NCBI RefSeq assembly: GCF_026965555.1
Contig: NZ_CP114040.1
Coordinates: 11,424,001-11,488,000 of the forward strand
Direction: 5' to 3'
From: Nannocystis punicea
GTDB lineage: Bacteria > Myxococcota_A > Polyangia > Nannocystales > Nannocystaceae
Length of the DNA stretch: 64,000 bases
In this document: positions 26,084 to 34,591 of the stretch, one piece after another
Numbering within the stretch: position 1 is the stretch's first letter
Layout of the letters: the number at the start of each line of letters is the position of its first letter
Made by a program: the position numbers and the translations under genes
Notes under the pieces: generated by a model
Database searches by the model: none
What the model was told of the DNA's origin: nothing
Seen by the model: only the letters and a program-made list of their open reading frames with translations

Positions 26084-28651
26084 TCAACGATCGGCCCGCG
26101 CCAGCGCCGCTCGCGTCGCGGCCAGCTGCGGGTGCTGCAGCGTCGTCCGCAGCGCCTCTGCCCGCGTCAGCAATTCTCGCGCCTCCGCCCCCGTGGCCAG
26201 CGCGGCCAGCCCTGCCAGGTGGAGCGCATCGGCCAGGCCCCACGCATAAGTAGTCCGACTCGAGGCGACCGCCAGCGCCTGCGCGGCCGCCTCCGTCACC
26301 CGTATCCCGACCGCCAGCGCCCGCGTCAGCGCCAAATTGTTGAAATCGACGGCGAACAGGCCGAAGCCGCACGTCTCGGCCAGCACCAGGCCGCCGCGGA
26401 TCGCCCGCTCCGCGTCGGCGAAGCGTCGCTCTGCCAGGCAGATCTGCGCCTCCAGGGCGTGGCAGCGCAGCACCACCTCGATCTCCCCGGTCGCGGTCGT
26501 CCACTCGCGCGCGCGGATCAGGTGATCGCTCGCGCGGTCCGTGTCGGGCTCCTCGTCGGCGAGCGCGAGCGTCCCGAGGATCGTCTCCGCGTGGGCGCGA
26601 TGGCCGGCCCAGCCGAGCTCGTGCAGCCCCGCCAGGTTGCCCTCGATCTCCGCCCGCGCAGTCGCCAGCCGGCCCAGCCCCAGCGCGTGCTCGGCCGCCC
26701 AGAACGATCGACGCGCGAACGGCCGGTCGCCCAGCGCGCGCGTCCTGTCGAAGCAGGCCTCGGCCGCGTCGACCCGACCGAGGTCGTGCAGCACGCGGGC
26801 CTGCAGCGCCAGCGCCCGCGCCGCGTCCCCCGGCGCCTCCGCCCGGATCGCCACCTCCGCCGCCGTCTCGCACAGCTGCAGCGCCTCCGTCAGCGCCCCC
26901 GCCAATCGCTCCGTGTAGGCCAGCGCGCGCAGGCTCGTGGTCAGCGCCTCGAGGTTGCCGGCCTCGCGCGCGAGCGACCCGTTGATCCGGTAGCAGCGGC
27001 TCGCCTGTGCCAGATCGCCGAGCGCCCCCGCGTAGAGGCCCCAGTCGTACACCAGCCGCGCGCGCCGGCCGGGCTCGAGCGCCGTCGTCATGCGCGACGG
27101 ATCGCCAGCCTCCGCGAACTCGCGGACGATCCGGGCCCCGCGGCTCATCGCCCCGAGCTGCAGCCCCAGGTGCGAGAACCCGCCCAGGCTGCGGAAGTAG
27201 ATCGACGCCGCCTCGCCGACTCGGCCCGCGCGCAGCGTGTGCACGAGCAGCGCCTCGTACGTGTCGAGCCGCTCGTCCGCGTGCGGCCCCGGGCGATGGA
27301 CATCGAGGCGCGCCACCAGGTGCGCCCGCTCGACCTCGTGGATCGCCGCCGGCGGCGCGTCGAGCAGCGAGCGGAAGTACTCCGCCACGAACGGGTGGGC
27401 CGTGTAGCGCCGCGGCGCCGCGCGAGCCACCAGACCCAGCCGCTCGAGCCGCGCCACGATCGGCCCCAGCTGTCCCGCCTCGAGCCCCGCAAGCGCCCCC
27501 GCGACTGCGCCGCCCGCCGCAGCCAGTCGCGCCAGCAATTCGACGTCCGCCCCGGCCGGGAACAGCGCCAGCCGGGCCACCAGGTCGCGTTCCTCGGGCG
27601 CCAGCGCCCGCGCGTACGCGGCCAGCACCGCCAGCAGCCGCCGCGCCTGCACATCGTCGCGCGCCGCGGGCTCGAGCGCGATCGCCTGCGCCCGCTCGCC
27701 GTCGCCGTCGAGGAACGTCCCCGCGTACGACCCGAGCATCGCCACCGACAGCGCGTGACCGCCGACGCGATCGACCAGCGGCCGCAGCGACGCGCTCGCA
27801 GCCAGCCCCCAGCGCTCGAGCAGCGCCGAGCCCTCCGCCGGCGACAGCCCGCCGAGGCGCAGCGTCGTCAAGCCTGCCCCGTCCCACGCCTGCAGGTCGG
27901 TCGGTTCGAAGCGCGTGGTCACGATCACGCGCGCCGCCCCGAGCCCGCGCGCCGCGCTCATCAGCAGCCGCCGCAGCGACCCGTCGGCGATCCGCCCGTA
28001 CGTCGAGTCATCGAGCCCGCTGCCCTGCAGCACCTCGAGCCCGTCGAGCACCAACACATGCGGCGGCCCCGAGGCGAGCGCCTCCTGCAGCGCCTGCGGT
28101 CGCTCGCCCGCCGGCACCTCCGCCGCGGCGAAGTACTTCGTCGCCGCCGCGAAGAACGCCTCGACCCGCGTGTCATCGTAAAAGCTCCACACGAACAGCC
28201 CGCCCGCGTGCGGCCCCTCGCCCAGCGCCGCCACGAAGCGCTCGACCAGCGCGGTCTTGCCCGCCCCGCCGATCGCCACCACCGCGATCACCCGCCGGGA
28301 CGGCTCGCGCAGCAGCGCCAGCGCCTCCTCGCGGCCGACGAAGTGGCGCGCGCGCGGCAGCGTGTGCGCGTGGCAAGGCCGCCAGCCCGCGCGCGTCGGC
28401 ACCTCCTGCGCCGGCGCGGCCGCGACCACCAGCTCGCTCTCGGAGATCCCCAGCTCACGGCTCAGCTGGACCAGCAGCCGCCGCCGGCTCGCGTTGCGGA
28501 CCACGAAGCCCTCCGCCGCCTCGTTGACCGCCCCCGACTCGTAGCGCCGGTACGTGCGGACATCGACCCCGACCGCCGCCGCGGCTGCCTCTTGGGTCAG
28601 GTTCAGCTCCGTGCGGACCCGCGCGAGCAGCTCGTGGTTGAAGCGGAGCAC
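26084..28651 (-). CDS. HTH-STAND NTPase-TPR regulator
   Basis: 855 residues if the GTG at 28651 is the start; the frame stays open further upstream but there runs through the divergent oxygenase gene. Residues ~15-45 form an Xre-type HTH (LNLTQEAAAAAVGVDVRTYR). A P-loop NTPase follows with VVAIGGAGKTALVERFV (about 130), Walker B HVLVLDGLEVLQG (about 205) and VIVTTRFEPTDLQ, then a winged-helix region and C-terminal TPR-like helical repeats to the end. STAND proteins of this shape act as signal-gated transcription regulators or switches. TACGAT lies 12 nt before the GTG. The divergent 2OG oxygenase shares its control region. Confidence 0.83.
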   Translation of the reverse strand: MLRFNHELLARVRTELNLTQEAAAAAVGVDVRTYRRYESGAVNEAAEGFVVRNASRRRLLVQLSRELGISESELVVAAAPAQEVPTRAGWRPCHAHTLPRARHFVGREEALALLREPSRRVIAVVAIGGAGKTALVERFVAALGEGPHAGGLFVWSFYDDTRVEAFFAAATKYFAAAEVPAGERPQALQEALASGPPHVLVLDGLEVLQGSGLDDSTYGRIADGSLRRLLMSAARGLGAARVIVTTRFEPTDLQAWDGAGLTTLRLGGLSPAEGSALLERWGLAASASLRPLVDRVGGHALSVAMLGSYAGTFLDGDGERAQAIALEPAARDDVQARRLLAVLAAYARALAPEERDLVARLALFPAGADVELLARLAAAGGAVAGALAGLEAGQLGPIVARLERLGLVARAAPRRYTAHPFVAEYFRSLLDAPPAAIHEVERAHLVARLDVHRPGPHADERLDTYEALLVHTLRAGRVGEAASIYFRSLGGFSHLGLQLGAMSRGARIVREFAEAGDPSRMTTALEPGRRARLVYDWGLYAGALGDLAQASRCYRINGSLAREAGNLEALTTSLRALAYTERLAGALTEALQLCETAAEVAIRAEAPGDAARALALQARVLHDLGRVDAAEACFDRTRALGDRPFARRSFWAAEHALGLGRLATARAEIEGNLAGLHELGWAGHRAHAETILGTLALADEEPDTDRASDHLIRAREWTTATGEIEVVLRCHALEAQICLAERRFADAERAIRGGLVLAETCGFGLFAVDFNNLALTRALAVGIRVTEAAAQALAVASSRTTYAWGLADALHLAGLAALATGAEARELLTRAEALRTTLQHPQLAATRAALARADR

Positions 28652-28738
28652 CGTCCTGGCGCCATCGTAGCCGGTCTTGCCCGGTTCTGCCCGGCTGCGA
28701 TCCTCGTCCTGCGGGCGCCCGGGCCTCACTGTCCCGGC

Positions 28739-29314
28739 ATGCCCATACCGACCAGGACCCAGATCATCGACGACCGAGTCTTCACCGTCCACGACTTCCT
28801 CTCCGCCGACGAGTGCGCCGAGTGGCTGCGGCTCGCCGAGGGCGTCGGCTTCGAGGCGGCGCCGATCACCACCGGGCGCGGCTTCGTCATGGCCCCGGAG
28901 ATCCGCAACAACACCCGGGTGATCCTCGACGACGAGGACCGCGCGCGCCGCCTGTGGCAGCGGCTGGCCCCGTACGTGCCCGAGCGGCGCCACAGCTGGC
29001 GAGCCGTCGGCGTCAACGAGCGGTTCCGCTTCTACCGCTACCAGCCCGGCCAGTACTTCCGCTGGCACCACGACGGCAGCTTCCGCCGCGGCCCCGACGA
29101 GCAGAGCTTGCTCACTGTCATGCTCTACCTCGACGCCGACTTCACCGGCGGCACCACCGACTTCGACCACGACGGCGACGTCGTCCGCGTCGCCCCCGCG
29201 CGCGGCATGCTGCTCGTGTTCGACCACCCCATCCGACACCAGGGCGCCCCCGTCAAGCGCGGCGTCAAGCACGTCCTGCGCACCGACGTCATGTACCGCC
29301 GCGACCCAGAGTGA
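28739..29314 (+). CDS. 2OG-Fe(II) oxygenase, prolyl-4-hydroxylase type
   Basis: 191 residues from the ATG at 28739. The iron site is visible: FRWHHDGSFRRG gives the HxD pair (about residue 109) and FDHPIRHQGAPVKRG gives the distal His with the 2-oxoglutarate-binding basic residue. YRYQPGQYF just before HxD is typical of the P4Hc family. The enzyme would hydroxylate a protein side chain using O2 and 2-oxoglutarate in the cytoplasm (no signal peptide). Substrate unknown; divergent from the HTH-STAND regulator. Confidence 0.88.
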   Translation: MPIPTRTQIIDDRVFTVHDFLSADECAEWLRLAEGVGFEAAPITTGRGFVMAPEIRNNTRVILDDEDRARRLWQRLAPYVPERRHSWRAVGVNERFRFYRYQPGQYFRWHHDGSFRRGPDEQSLLTVMLYLDADFTGGTTDFDHDGDVVRVAPARGMLLVFDHPIRHQGAPVKRGVKHVLRTDVMYRRDPE

Positions 29315-29324
29315 CCCCGAGGAC

Positions 29325-29340
29325 ATGTCGCATGAGACAT
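29325..29340. repeat. Palindrome-family copy between convergent genes
   Basis: ATGTC-GCATGA-GACAT in the 37-bp gap between the oxygenase and FG-GAP lipoprotein stops. Confidence 0.5.
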
Positions 29341-29351
29341 CTCTCGTATAC

Positions 29352-30812
29352 TCAAGGACCCGTCCGCAGGATCGTCGCCGTCGCCGATCCGCTGGCCACG
29401 GCGATCACGTCCGCCTTGCCGTCGCCGTCGATGTCGCCGCTGGCCAGCCTGGCCTCGGTCGTCTGGCCCGCGATCGCGTAGTCCTGCACGCACTGCGCGT
29501 CGAAGTCCACCGCGGCCACGCCCGGCGGCCCCACCGTGGCCACGAGCAGCTCGCCGCGCCCGTCGCCGTCGACGTCCGCCAGCGGCCCGAGCTCTGCTCT
29601 CCAGGGCAGCGCCAGCTCCTCGGTCGCCACCAGCTGCAGCCAGGCTCGCACGACCTGCGCGCCCGACCCCTCGCGGTAGCACACCACGTCGTCGGCCCCC
29701 TCGCCGTCGACGTCGCCGACCGACACCGCCTGATAGCGCAACTCACCGCCGCCGACCGCCGTCGCCACCGTGGTCAACGCATCGCCGGCCAGCTCGAGGA
29801 TCTTCGCCCCCGGCGGCTCGATCGCCGTCGACACGATGTCGACGCGGGCGCCGCCCGCCACTGCTCCGACGCCGATCGCGAACACCGCCTCCCCGCGGTC
29901 GTCGAGCGCGAGCTCGGGGCCCACCCCGCCCATGCCATCACCTGGCCTTAAGGCCAGGTTACCCTCGTCCGGCAGGCTGCGCGCCAGCACGTCCGCGTGA
30001 CCGTCGCCGTCGAAGTCGCCGACGAACAACTGCTGCGTCTGCTGACCCAGCGTCGACACCAGCGGCGGCGCGAACACCCCGCCCTGATTCACCACGAGGC
30101 TCAGCTCGCCGATCTCGGCCGGCGCCGTCAGCACCACGTCGGGCTGCCCGTCCGCGTTCAGGTCGGCGACCGCGACCCGCGACACCGCCGCGGACATCCC
30201 GGTCGGAAACGTCTCTCCCGGGCCGAACCCGCCCGCGCCGTCGCCGGGCCGCAGCTCCACGACCGCGTCGATCGGCAGCGCCGCCAGCAGATCGAGCACA
30301 CCGTCGCCGTCGAAGTCGGCCAGCGCCACGGCCGACGGCGGGCCCGCGAGCGAGAGCTCCGACGTCGTCAGCGCCGGACGCTCGCAGCTCGGCAGCGGCG
30401 ACAGCCACTCGCAGTACTCGCCCACGCACTGCTGACCGACCGGGCACGCGTCGTCCTCGTAGTCCAGTTGGCACGGGCCGTAGTCGCAGGCGTCGGCATC
30501 GTACCAGTCGCAGATCTGCACCCCCGTCTTGCCACACACGTCACACGCCCGCGCTGCACCGAGCCGGCAGTTACACCACGGATGAGAGTCCGTGTCGTAT
30601 CCCGGGTCCGCGCTGTCGGAGCTCGCCGTCGACGACTGCCCCGTCGCCGAGGAGCTCTCCGCCGACGACGTGCTCGTCGGTTCGCCCGCGGTCGCCGTCG
30701 ACCCCTCGCCCGAAGGCCCTCCCGAGCTCTCGCTCGCGCTCGTCTGCGGCGCATCGGGACCGCACGACGTGAACCACAACCCGATCGCCACCACCGGAAT
30801 CAGTCTAAGCAT
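29352..30812 (-). CDS. FG-GAP/VCBS-repeat lipoprotein
   Basis: 486 residues. Signal peptide and lipobox end at LWFTSCGPD, followed by a 50-residue Ser/Thr/Ala/Gly linker, a Cys-rich segment (CNCRLGAARACDVCGKTG, GQQCVGEYCEW) and then at least five Ca-binding-type repeats (LADFDGDGVLDLL, VADLNADGQPDVV, VGDFDGDGHADVL, LADVDGDGRGELL, SGDIDGDGKADVI) forming a beta-propeller. Likely outer-membrane surface protein of unknown function. A perfect 20-bp palindrome sits inside the coding region at 29940-29959. Confidence 0.85.
   Translation of the reverse strand: MLRLIPVVAIGLWFTSCGPDAPQTSASESSGGPSGEGSTATAGEPTSTSSAESSSATGQSSTASSDSADPGYDTDSHPWCNCRLGAARACDVCGKTGVQICDWYDADACDYGPCQLDYEDDACPVGQQCVGEYCEWLSPLPSCERPALTTSELSLAGPPSAVALADFDGDGVLDLLAALPIDAVVELRPGDGAGGFGPGETFPTGMSAAVSRVAVADLNADGQPDVVLTAPAEIGELSLVVNQGGVFAPPLVSTLGQQTQQLFVGDFDGDGHADVLARSLPDEGNLALRPGDGMGGVGPELALDDRGEAVFAIGVGAVAGGARVDIVSTAIEPPGAKILELAGDALTTVATAVGGGELRYQAVSVGDVDGEGADDVVCYREGSGAQVVRAWLQLVATEELALPWRAELGPLADVDGDGRGELLVATVGPPGVAAVDFDAQCVQDYAIAGQTTEARLASGDIDGDGKADVIAVASGSATATILRTGP
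29940..29959. repeat. Perfect 20-bp palindrome inside the FG-GAP gene
   Basis: ACCTGGCCTTAAGGCCAGGT. It is the ACCTGTCC-nnnn-GGACAGGT form of the family with a T-to-G and A-to-C change in both arms, so pairing is kept. It encodes NLALRPGD between two propeller repeats. Confidence 0.7.
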
Positions 30813-30969
30813 GCCGCCCGATCATGGCACAGCCGGCTCGCCGACGCACCCGGCCGCTCCTGCGCCCGCTCCCGGCCCCCGGTCGCGCGATGGAGCCAGA
30901 GACTCCACCTGCACCCCCGCGCTCGGGGCCGCGCACTCCGACATGACCCATCATACATTCCCGAAAGGA

Positions 30970-31003
30970 CATGCTCTCATGAGCATGCTCCTCGGAACAT
31001 GCC
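30970..31003. repeat. Palindrome-family copies between two minus-strand genes
   Basis: CATGCTC-TCAT-GAGCATG (30970-30987, perfect) partly overlapping GCATG...CATGC (30984-31003). They lie between the Kef gene end and the FG-GAP gene start. Confidence 0.55.
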
Positions 31004-31015
31004 CCTTGGTACATC

Positions 31016-32788
31016 CTACCGCGGCCGCTGGCGGGCGTCGGCGTCGAACAGGCGCTCGAGGTCGGCGCTGAACTTCTTGGCCGACTCGATGAGCGCGGCC
31101 TCGTCGTGGCGGATCGAGTACTGCTCCTGCAGCACGCGCTCGTCGTGCTCGCGGAACATCTTCACGTACTCGCGGGCGTCGCTGGGCGTCACGCCGAGCT
31201 CCTCGAGCGAGCGGCGGGCCGCCTCGAGGCTCGACAGGAACGTCTCGCGGACGATCACGTGGGCCCCGTGGGCCATCAGGCGGAACGCGTGCGGGCGGTT
31301 GCGGGCGCGGGCCACGATCCGCAGCTCCGGGAAGTTGCGGCGGACCGTCTCGACCGTGCGCATCGACGCCTCGACGTCGTCGATCGCCACCACGATGAGG
31401 CGCGCCTTGTCGGCCCTGGCCGCGCGCAGCAGGTCGATGCGGGCCGCGTCGCCGTAATAGATCTCGTTGCCGAAGCGGCGCAGGAAGTCGACCTGGGTCG
31501 TGTCGACCTCGAGCGCGGTGAACGGGATCCGGGTCATCCGCAGCACGCGGCCGACGATCTGGCCGAAGCGGCCGAAGCCGGCGATGATGACCGGGTTCTC
31601 CTCGTCGATCGCGTCGAACTCGCGGCGGTTCTGGGCCGCGCGGCGGGCTGCCAGGCGGTCGCGGGCGATCAGCAGCAGCGGCGTCACCATCATCGACAGC
31701 GTCACCGCCACCACCAGCAGGTCGATCACCGCGCCTGAGACCAGCCCGGCCGGCTTCGCCACCCCGAACAGCACGAACGCGAACTCGCCGCCCTGCGACA
31801 GCGAGATCGCCAGGCTCGCCGCCGAGCCGAGCGGCATCTTCGCCAGCCGCCCCACGGCCAGCAGCGCCAGCGCCTTGACCGTCACGATCGCCACCACGAC
31901 CGCCAGCACCGTCAGCGGCTGCGCCGCGATCACCCCGAGGTCGGCCGACATCCCGACCGCCACGAAGAACAAGCCGAGCAGCAGCCCCTTGAACGGCTCG
32001 ATGTCGGCCTCGAGCTCGTGGCGGTACTCGCTGTCGGCCAGCAGCACCCCGGCGAGGAACGCCCCGAGCGCCGCCTCGAGGTGGATCACCTCCATCAGCA
32101 GCGCCGTCCCGATCACCACCAGCAGCGCCCACGCCGACGACAGCTCGTTGCTGCGGGTCGACAGCACCCAGCGGAACAGCGGGCGCAGCAGCACGCGTCC
32201 GGCCAGCACCAGCCCGGCGATCACCCCCGCCGCGATCGCCAGCGACATCCACGGCCCCTGCGTCGCCTCCGAGCCCTCGCCGCTGCTCGTCAGCAGCGGA
32301 ATCGCCGCCAGCACCGGGATCGCCGCCAGATCCTGGAACAGCAGGATCTTGAACGACGCCCGCCCGTGCGGCGACGTCAGCTCGAGCCGCTCGCCCAGCA
32401 CCTGCAGCACGAACGCGGTCGACGACAGCGACAATGCGAACCCGACCACCATCGCCCCTGCCGGCGGCAGCCCCAGCAGCCACGCCCCCGCGGCCAGCAG
32501 CAGCGACGTCACCACCACCTGCGCCGACCCCAGGCCGAACACCCCCGACCGCATCTCCCACAGCCGCTTCGGCTGCAGCTCGAGCCCGATCACGAACAGC
32601 AGCAGCACCACCCCGAATTCCGCGACGTGCAGCGTGTCCTCGACGTGCTCGACCAGCCCGAGCCCGGACGGCCCGATCACCGCACCTGCGGCCAGATAAC
32701 CGAGCACCGAGCCGAGCCCGAGGCGCTTGAACAGCGGGACCACCACCACCGCGGCGGCCAGGAAGATCGCGGATTGAGCGAGCTGCAC
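31016..32788 (-). CDS. Monovalent cation:proton antiporter, KefB/CPA2 type with RCK domain
   Basis: 590 residues from a GTG at 32788. About 12 membrane helices (LAQSAIFLAAAVVVVPLFKR, LGYLAAGAVIGPSG, FGVVLLLFVIGLELQP) make a CPA2 exchanger domain to about 380. A cytosolic TrkA-N/RCK domain follows with the nucleotide-binding loop VIIAGFGRFGQIVGRVL (about 400) and a helical tail with FSADLERLFDADARQRPR. Such proteins exchange K+ or Na+ for H+ and are gated by NAD(H) or glutathione adducts. The frame is open upstream across the ECF sigma gene, but composition and the membrane start mark 32788 as the beginning. It starts 38 nt after the ECF stop, so it may be the third gene of the YCII-ECF42 operon. 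Confidence 0.88.
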   Translation of the reverse strand: MQLAQSAIFLAAAVVVVPLFKRLGLGSVLGYLAAGAVIGPSGLGLVEHVEDTLHVAEFGVVLLLFVIGLELQPKRLWEMRSGVFGLGSAQVVVTSLLLAAGAWLLGLPPAGAMVVGFALSLSSTAFVLQVLGERLELTSPHGRASFKILLFQDLAAIPVLAAIPLLTSSGEGSEATQGPWMSLAIAAGVIAGLVLAGRVLLRPLFRWVLSTRSNELSSAWALLVVIGTALLMEVIHLEAALGAFLAGVLLADSEYRHELEADIEPFKGLLLGLFFVAVGMSADLGVIAAQPLTVLAVVVAIVTVKALALLAVGRLAKMPLGSAASLAISLSQGGEFAFVLFGVAKPAGLVSGAVIDLLVVAVTLSMMVTPLLLIARDRLAARRAAQNRREFDAIDEENPVIIAGFGRFGQIVGRVLRMTRIPFTALEVDTTQVDFLRRFGNEIYYGDAARIDLLRAARADKARLIVVAIDDVEASMRTVETVRRNFPELRIVARARNRPHAFRLMAHGAHVIVRETFLSSLEAARRSLEELGVTPSDAREYVKMFREHDERVLQEQYSIRHDEAALIESAKKFSADLERLFDADARQRPR

Positions 32789-32796
32789 CGGCCCCG

Positions 32797-32802
32797 AACA
32801 TA
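32797..32802 (-). promoter_or_regulatory. Possible -10 element of the Kef gene
   Basis: TATGTT on the minus strand, 8 nt before the GTG, without a ribosome site. It would allow independent, near-leaderless expression. Confidence 0.3.
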
Positions 32803-32826
32803 CCCCGGCCGCGCGCCGAGCTGACC

Positions 32827-34080
32827 TCAGCCGTCGACCAGCGCTTGCAGCTGCCGCGCGGCCGCCCCGCGCACCTGGGCGTTGTCCGCGAGCCCGACGG
32901 CGCGCTCGAAGCAACCGCGGGCGCCCGCGACGTCGCCCGTGCGTCGCAGCAGGTCCCCGCGCGCCAGGTAGAAGCCCGGATAATCGACCAGCGCCGTCGC
33001 CACCTCCGGCTCGGCCAGCGCGCGCAGCCCGACCTCCGGACGCCCCGCGAACCCGGCCGCCACCGCCCGGTTGAGCGCCACGATCGGCGTCGGATGGCGC
33101 ACGTGCAGCTCCGTGTAGAGGAGGAAGATCTGCAACCAGTCGGTCCCCGCCGCCGACGGCGCCTCGGCGTGCACCGCCGCGATCGCGGCCTGCAATTGAT
33201 ACGGCCCCGGTCGGCCCTGTCGCAGCGCCTGCGCCACCAGCTCCAGGCCCTCCGCGATCTGGGCCGGGTCCCAGCGCGACCGGTCCTGCTCCGCCAGCAG
33301 GATCAGCGCCCCGTCGTCGCCCGCCCGCGCCTCGCGCCGCGCGTCGTGCAGCAGCATCAACGCCAGCAGCCCCGTCATCTCCGCCTCGTCCGGCAGGATC
33401 TTCATCAGCACGCGGCCCAGCCGGATCGCCTCGCTGCACAGCTCGCGGCGCATCAGCGACGCCCCCGCGCTGGCCAGGTAGCCCTCGTTGAAGATCAGAT
33501 AGATCACCGCCAGCACCGCCTCGACGCGCGCGGGCAGAGCGGCCGCGTCGGGCACCGCGTAGGGGATCTTCGCCTTCGCGATCTTCTGCTTCGCCCGCAC
33601 CAGGCGCTGCGCCATGGTCGACTCGGTCGTCAAGAAGGCGCGGGCGATCTCCGCCGTCGACAGCCCGCCCAAGGTCCGCAGCGTCAGCGCCACCTGGGCC
33701 TCGGGCGCCAGCGCCGGATGACAGCAGGTGAAGATGAGTCGCAGGCGGTCGTCCTCGACCGGACCGCCCGGGCCGAGGTCCGGTCGACCCTCGTCGGCGC
33801 GGGCCAGCAGCAGCTCCGCCTCGACGTGCGTACCGAGTCGATCCGCGTTGCGACGGCGGCGCAGGCGGTCGAGCGCCTTGCGCTGCGCCGTCGTCGTCAA
33901 CCATGCCCCGGGCGAGTGCGGCAGCCCGTCGGCCGGCCAGCGCTCGAGCGCGGCCGTCAGCGCGTCTTGCAGCGCGTCCTCGGCCAGCTCGAAGCTGCCG
34001 GTCAAGCGGATCAGCGTCGCCAGCACCGCGCCGGACTCGGCGCGGAAGATGGCATCGATCGCCCTGGCGACGCCGTTCAC
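32827..34080 (-). CDS. ECF42-group RNA polymerase sigma factor (with DUF6596 and TPR-like C-terminus)
   Basis: 417 residues, about twice the usual ECF length. Sigma-2 is seen in TGSFELAEDALQDALTAALE and sigma-4 in LRTLGGLSTAEIARAFLTTE with VRAKQKIAKAKIPY. The long extension starts with VIYLIFNEGYLASAG, the hallmark of the DUF6596 region, and ends in helical repeats. ECF42 factors have no anti-sigma factor; the C-terminal extension is thought to control them, and they sit with YCII/DGPF-domain genes they activate. That partner is 25 nt upstream here. The likely target promoter lies before the partner gene. Confidence 0.9.
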   Translation of the reverse strand: MNGVARAIDAIFRAESGAVLATLIRLTGSFELAEDALQDALTAALERWPADGLPHSPGAWLTTTAQRKALDRLRRRRNADRLGTHVEAELLLARADEGRPDLGPGGPVEDDRLRLIFTCCHPALAPEAQVALTLRTLGGLSTAEIARAFLTTESTMAQRLVRAKQKIAKAKIPYAVPDAAALPARVEAVLAVIYLIFNEGYLASAGASLMRRELCSEAIRLGRVLMKILPDEAEMTGLLALMLLHDARREARAGDDGALILLAEQDRSRWDPAQIAEGLELVAQALRQGRPGPYQLQAAIAAVHAEAPSAAGTDWLQIFLLYTELHVRHPTPIVALNRAVAAGFAGRPEVGLRALAEPEVATALVDYPGFYLARGDLLRRTGDVAGARGCFERAVGLADNAQVRGAAARQLQALVDG

Positions 34081-34105
34081 GTCGCCGAGGTTCCCACGCC
34101 GCCGG

Positions 34106-34459
34106 CTAGAACACCATCACCGGCCGCACCTCCGCCGATCCCAGCCCGTGGACCACCTCGGGCACCTTCGCCGCCCACGCCAGCGCCCCATCGAGGTCGG
34201 CGCACTCGACGATGTAGTAGCCGCCGAGCTGCTCCTTCGTCTCCGCGAACGGCCCGTCGACGTGGATCGTCCGGCCCTCGGTAATGCGCACAGTCGTCGC
34301 CGTCGTCGACGGCTGCAGCGCCTCTCCGCCGCACAGCGCGCCGGCCCGCGTCAGCTCCTCGGTGTAGGTCCTGTACTCGCCGAAGATCTGGTGCTGCTTC
34401 TGCTCCGGCAGCGCGTTGAAGGCCTTCTCGCTGCTGTAGATCAAGATGATGTACTTCAT
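34106..34459 (-). CDS. YCII-related (DGPF-domain) protein, ECF42 partner
   Basis: 117 residues, MKYIILIYSSEKAFNALPEQ at the start and the signature VDGPFAETKEQLGGYYIVEC. The start is fixed by GGAGGAG 8 nt upstream. YCII folds are ferredoxin-like and of uncertain activity; in ECF42 operons they are the conserved target gene. First gene of the operon, directly behind a sequence matching the ECF42 promoter. Confidence 0.9.
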   Translation of the reverse strand: MKYIILIYSSEKAFNALPEQKQHQIFGEYRTYTEELTRAGALCGGEALQPSTTATTVRITEGRTIHVDGPFAETKEQLGGYYIVECADLDGALAWAAKVPEVVHGLGSAEVRPVMVF

Positions 34460-34503
34460 CGCCGTGACTCCTCCCGGTCCGTCATGACCGGCCTCGTCCC
34501 GCC

Positions 34504-34530
34504 GACGATCCAGCCCACCGACGATCGACA
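34504..34530 (-). promoter_or_regulatory. Probable ECF42-type promoter of the YCII-sigma operon
   Basis: On the minus strand TGTCGA (34530-34525), a 17-nt spacer, then CGTC (34507-34504). Published ECF42 promoters have -35 TGTCGA and -10 CG(A/T)C. The expected transcript start gives a leader of about 40 nt carrying the ribosome site. Implies autoregulation. An A-rich run (eight A on the minus strand) lies just upstream and could act as an UP element. Confidence 0.65.
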
Positions 34531-34591
34531 GCCCCCTCGAAATTTTTTTTCGACCGTCGTCTGGCCTCCACGCGCCCTCCGCGCCCCGTCA

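Noticed and set aside
26084..28651. STAND protein as an antiphage (Avs-like) defence gene
   Set aside because: The N-terminal domain is an HTH rather than an effector and there is no defence neighbourhood; a transcription regulator fits better.
28652..29326. N-terminal extension of the HTH-STAND regulator
   Set aside because: It runs antisense through the 2OG oxygenase gene, whose active-site motifs are intact; the HTH domain begins just after 28651.
31016..33904. One continuous frame joining the Kef antiporter to upstream residues
   Set aside because: The upstream part overlaps the ECF sigma gene in another frame and has shadow composition; the antiporter begins with its first helix at 32788.
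34536..34552. TCGAAA-TTTTT-TTTCGA as a terminator
   Set aside because: Weak 6-bp AT-rich stem lying between two minus-strand genes; equally explained as an A-tract upstream of the ECF42 promoter.
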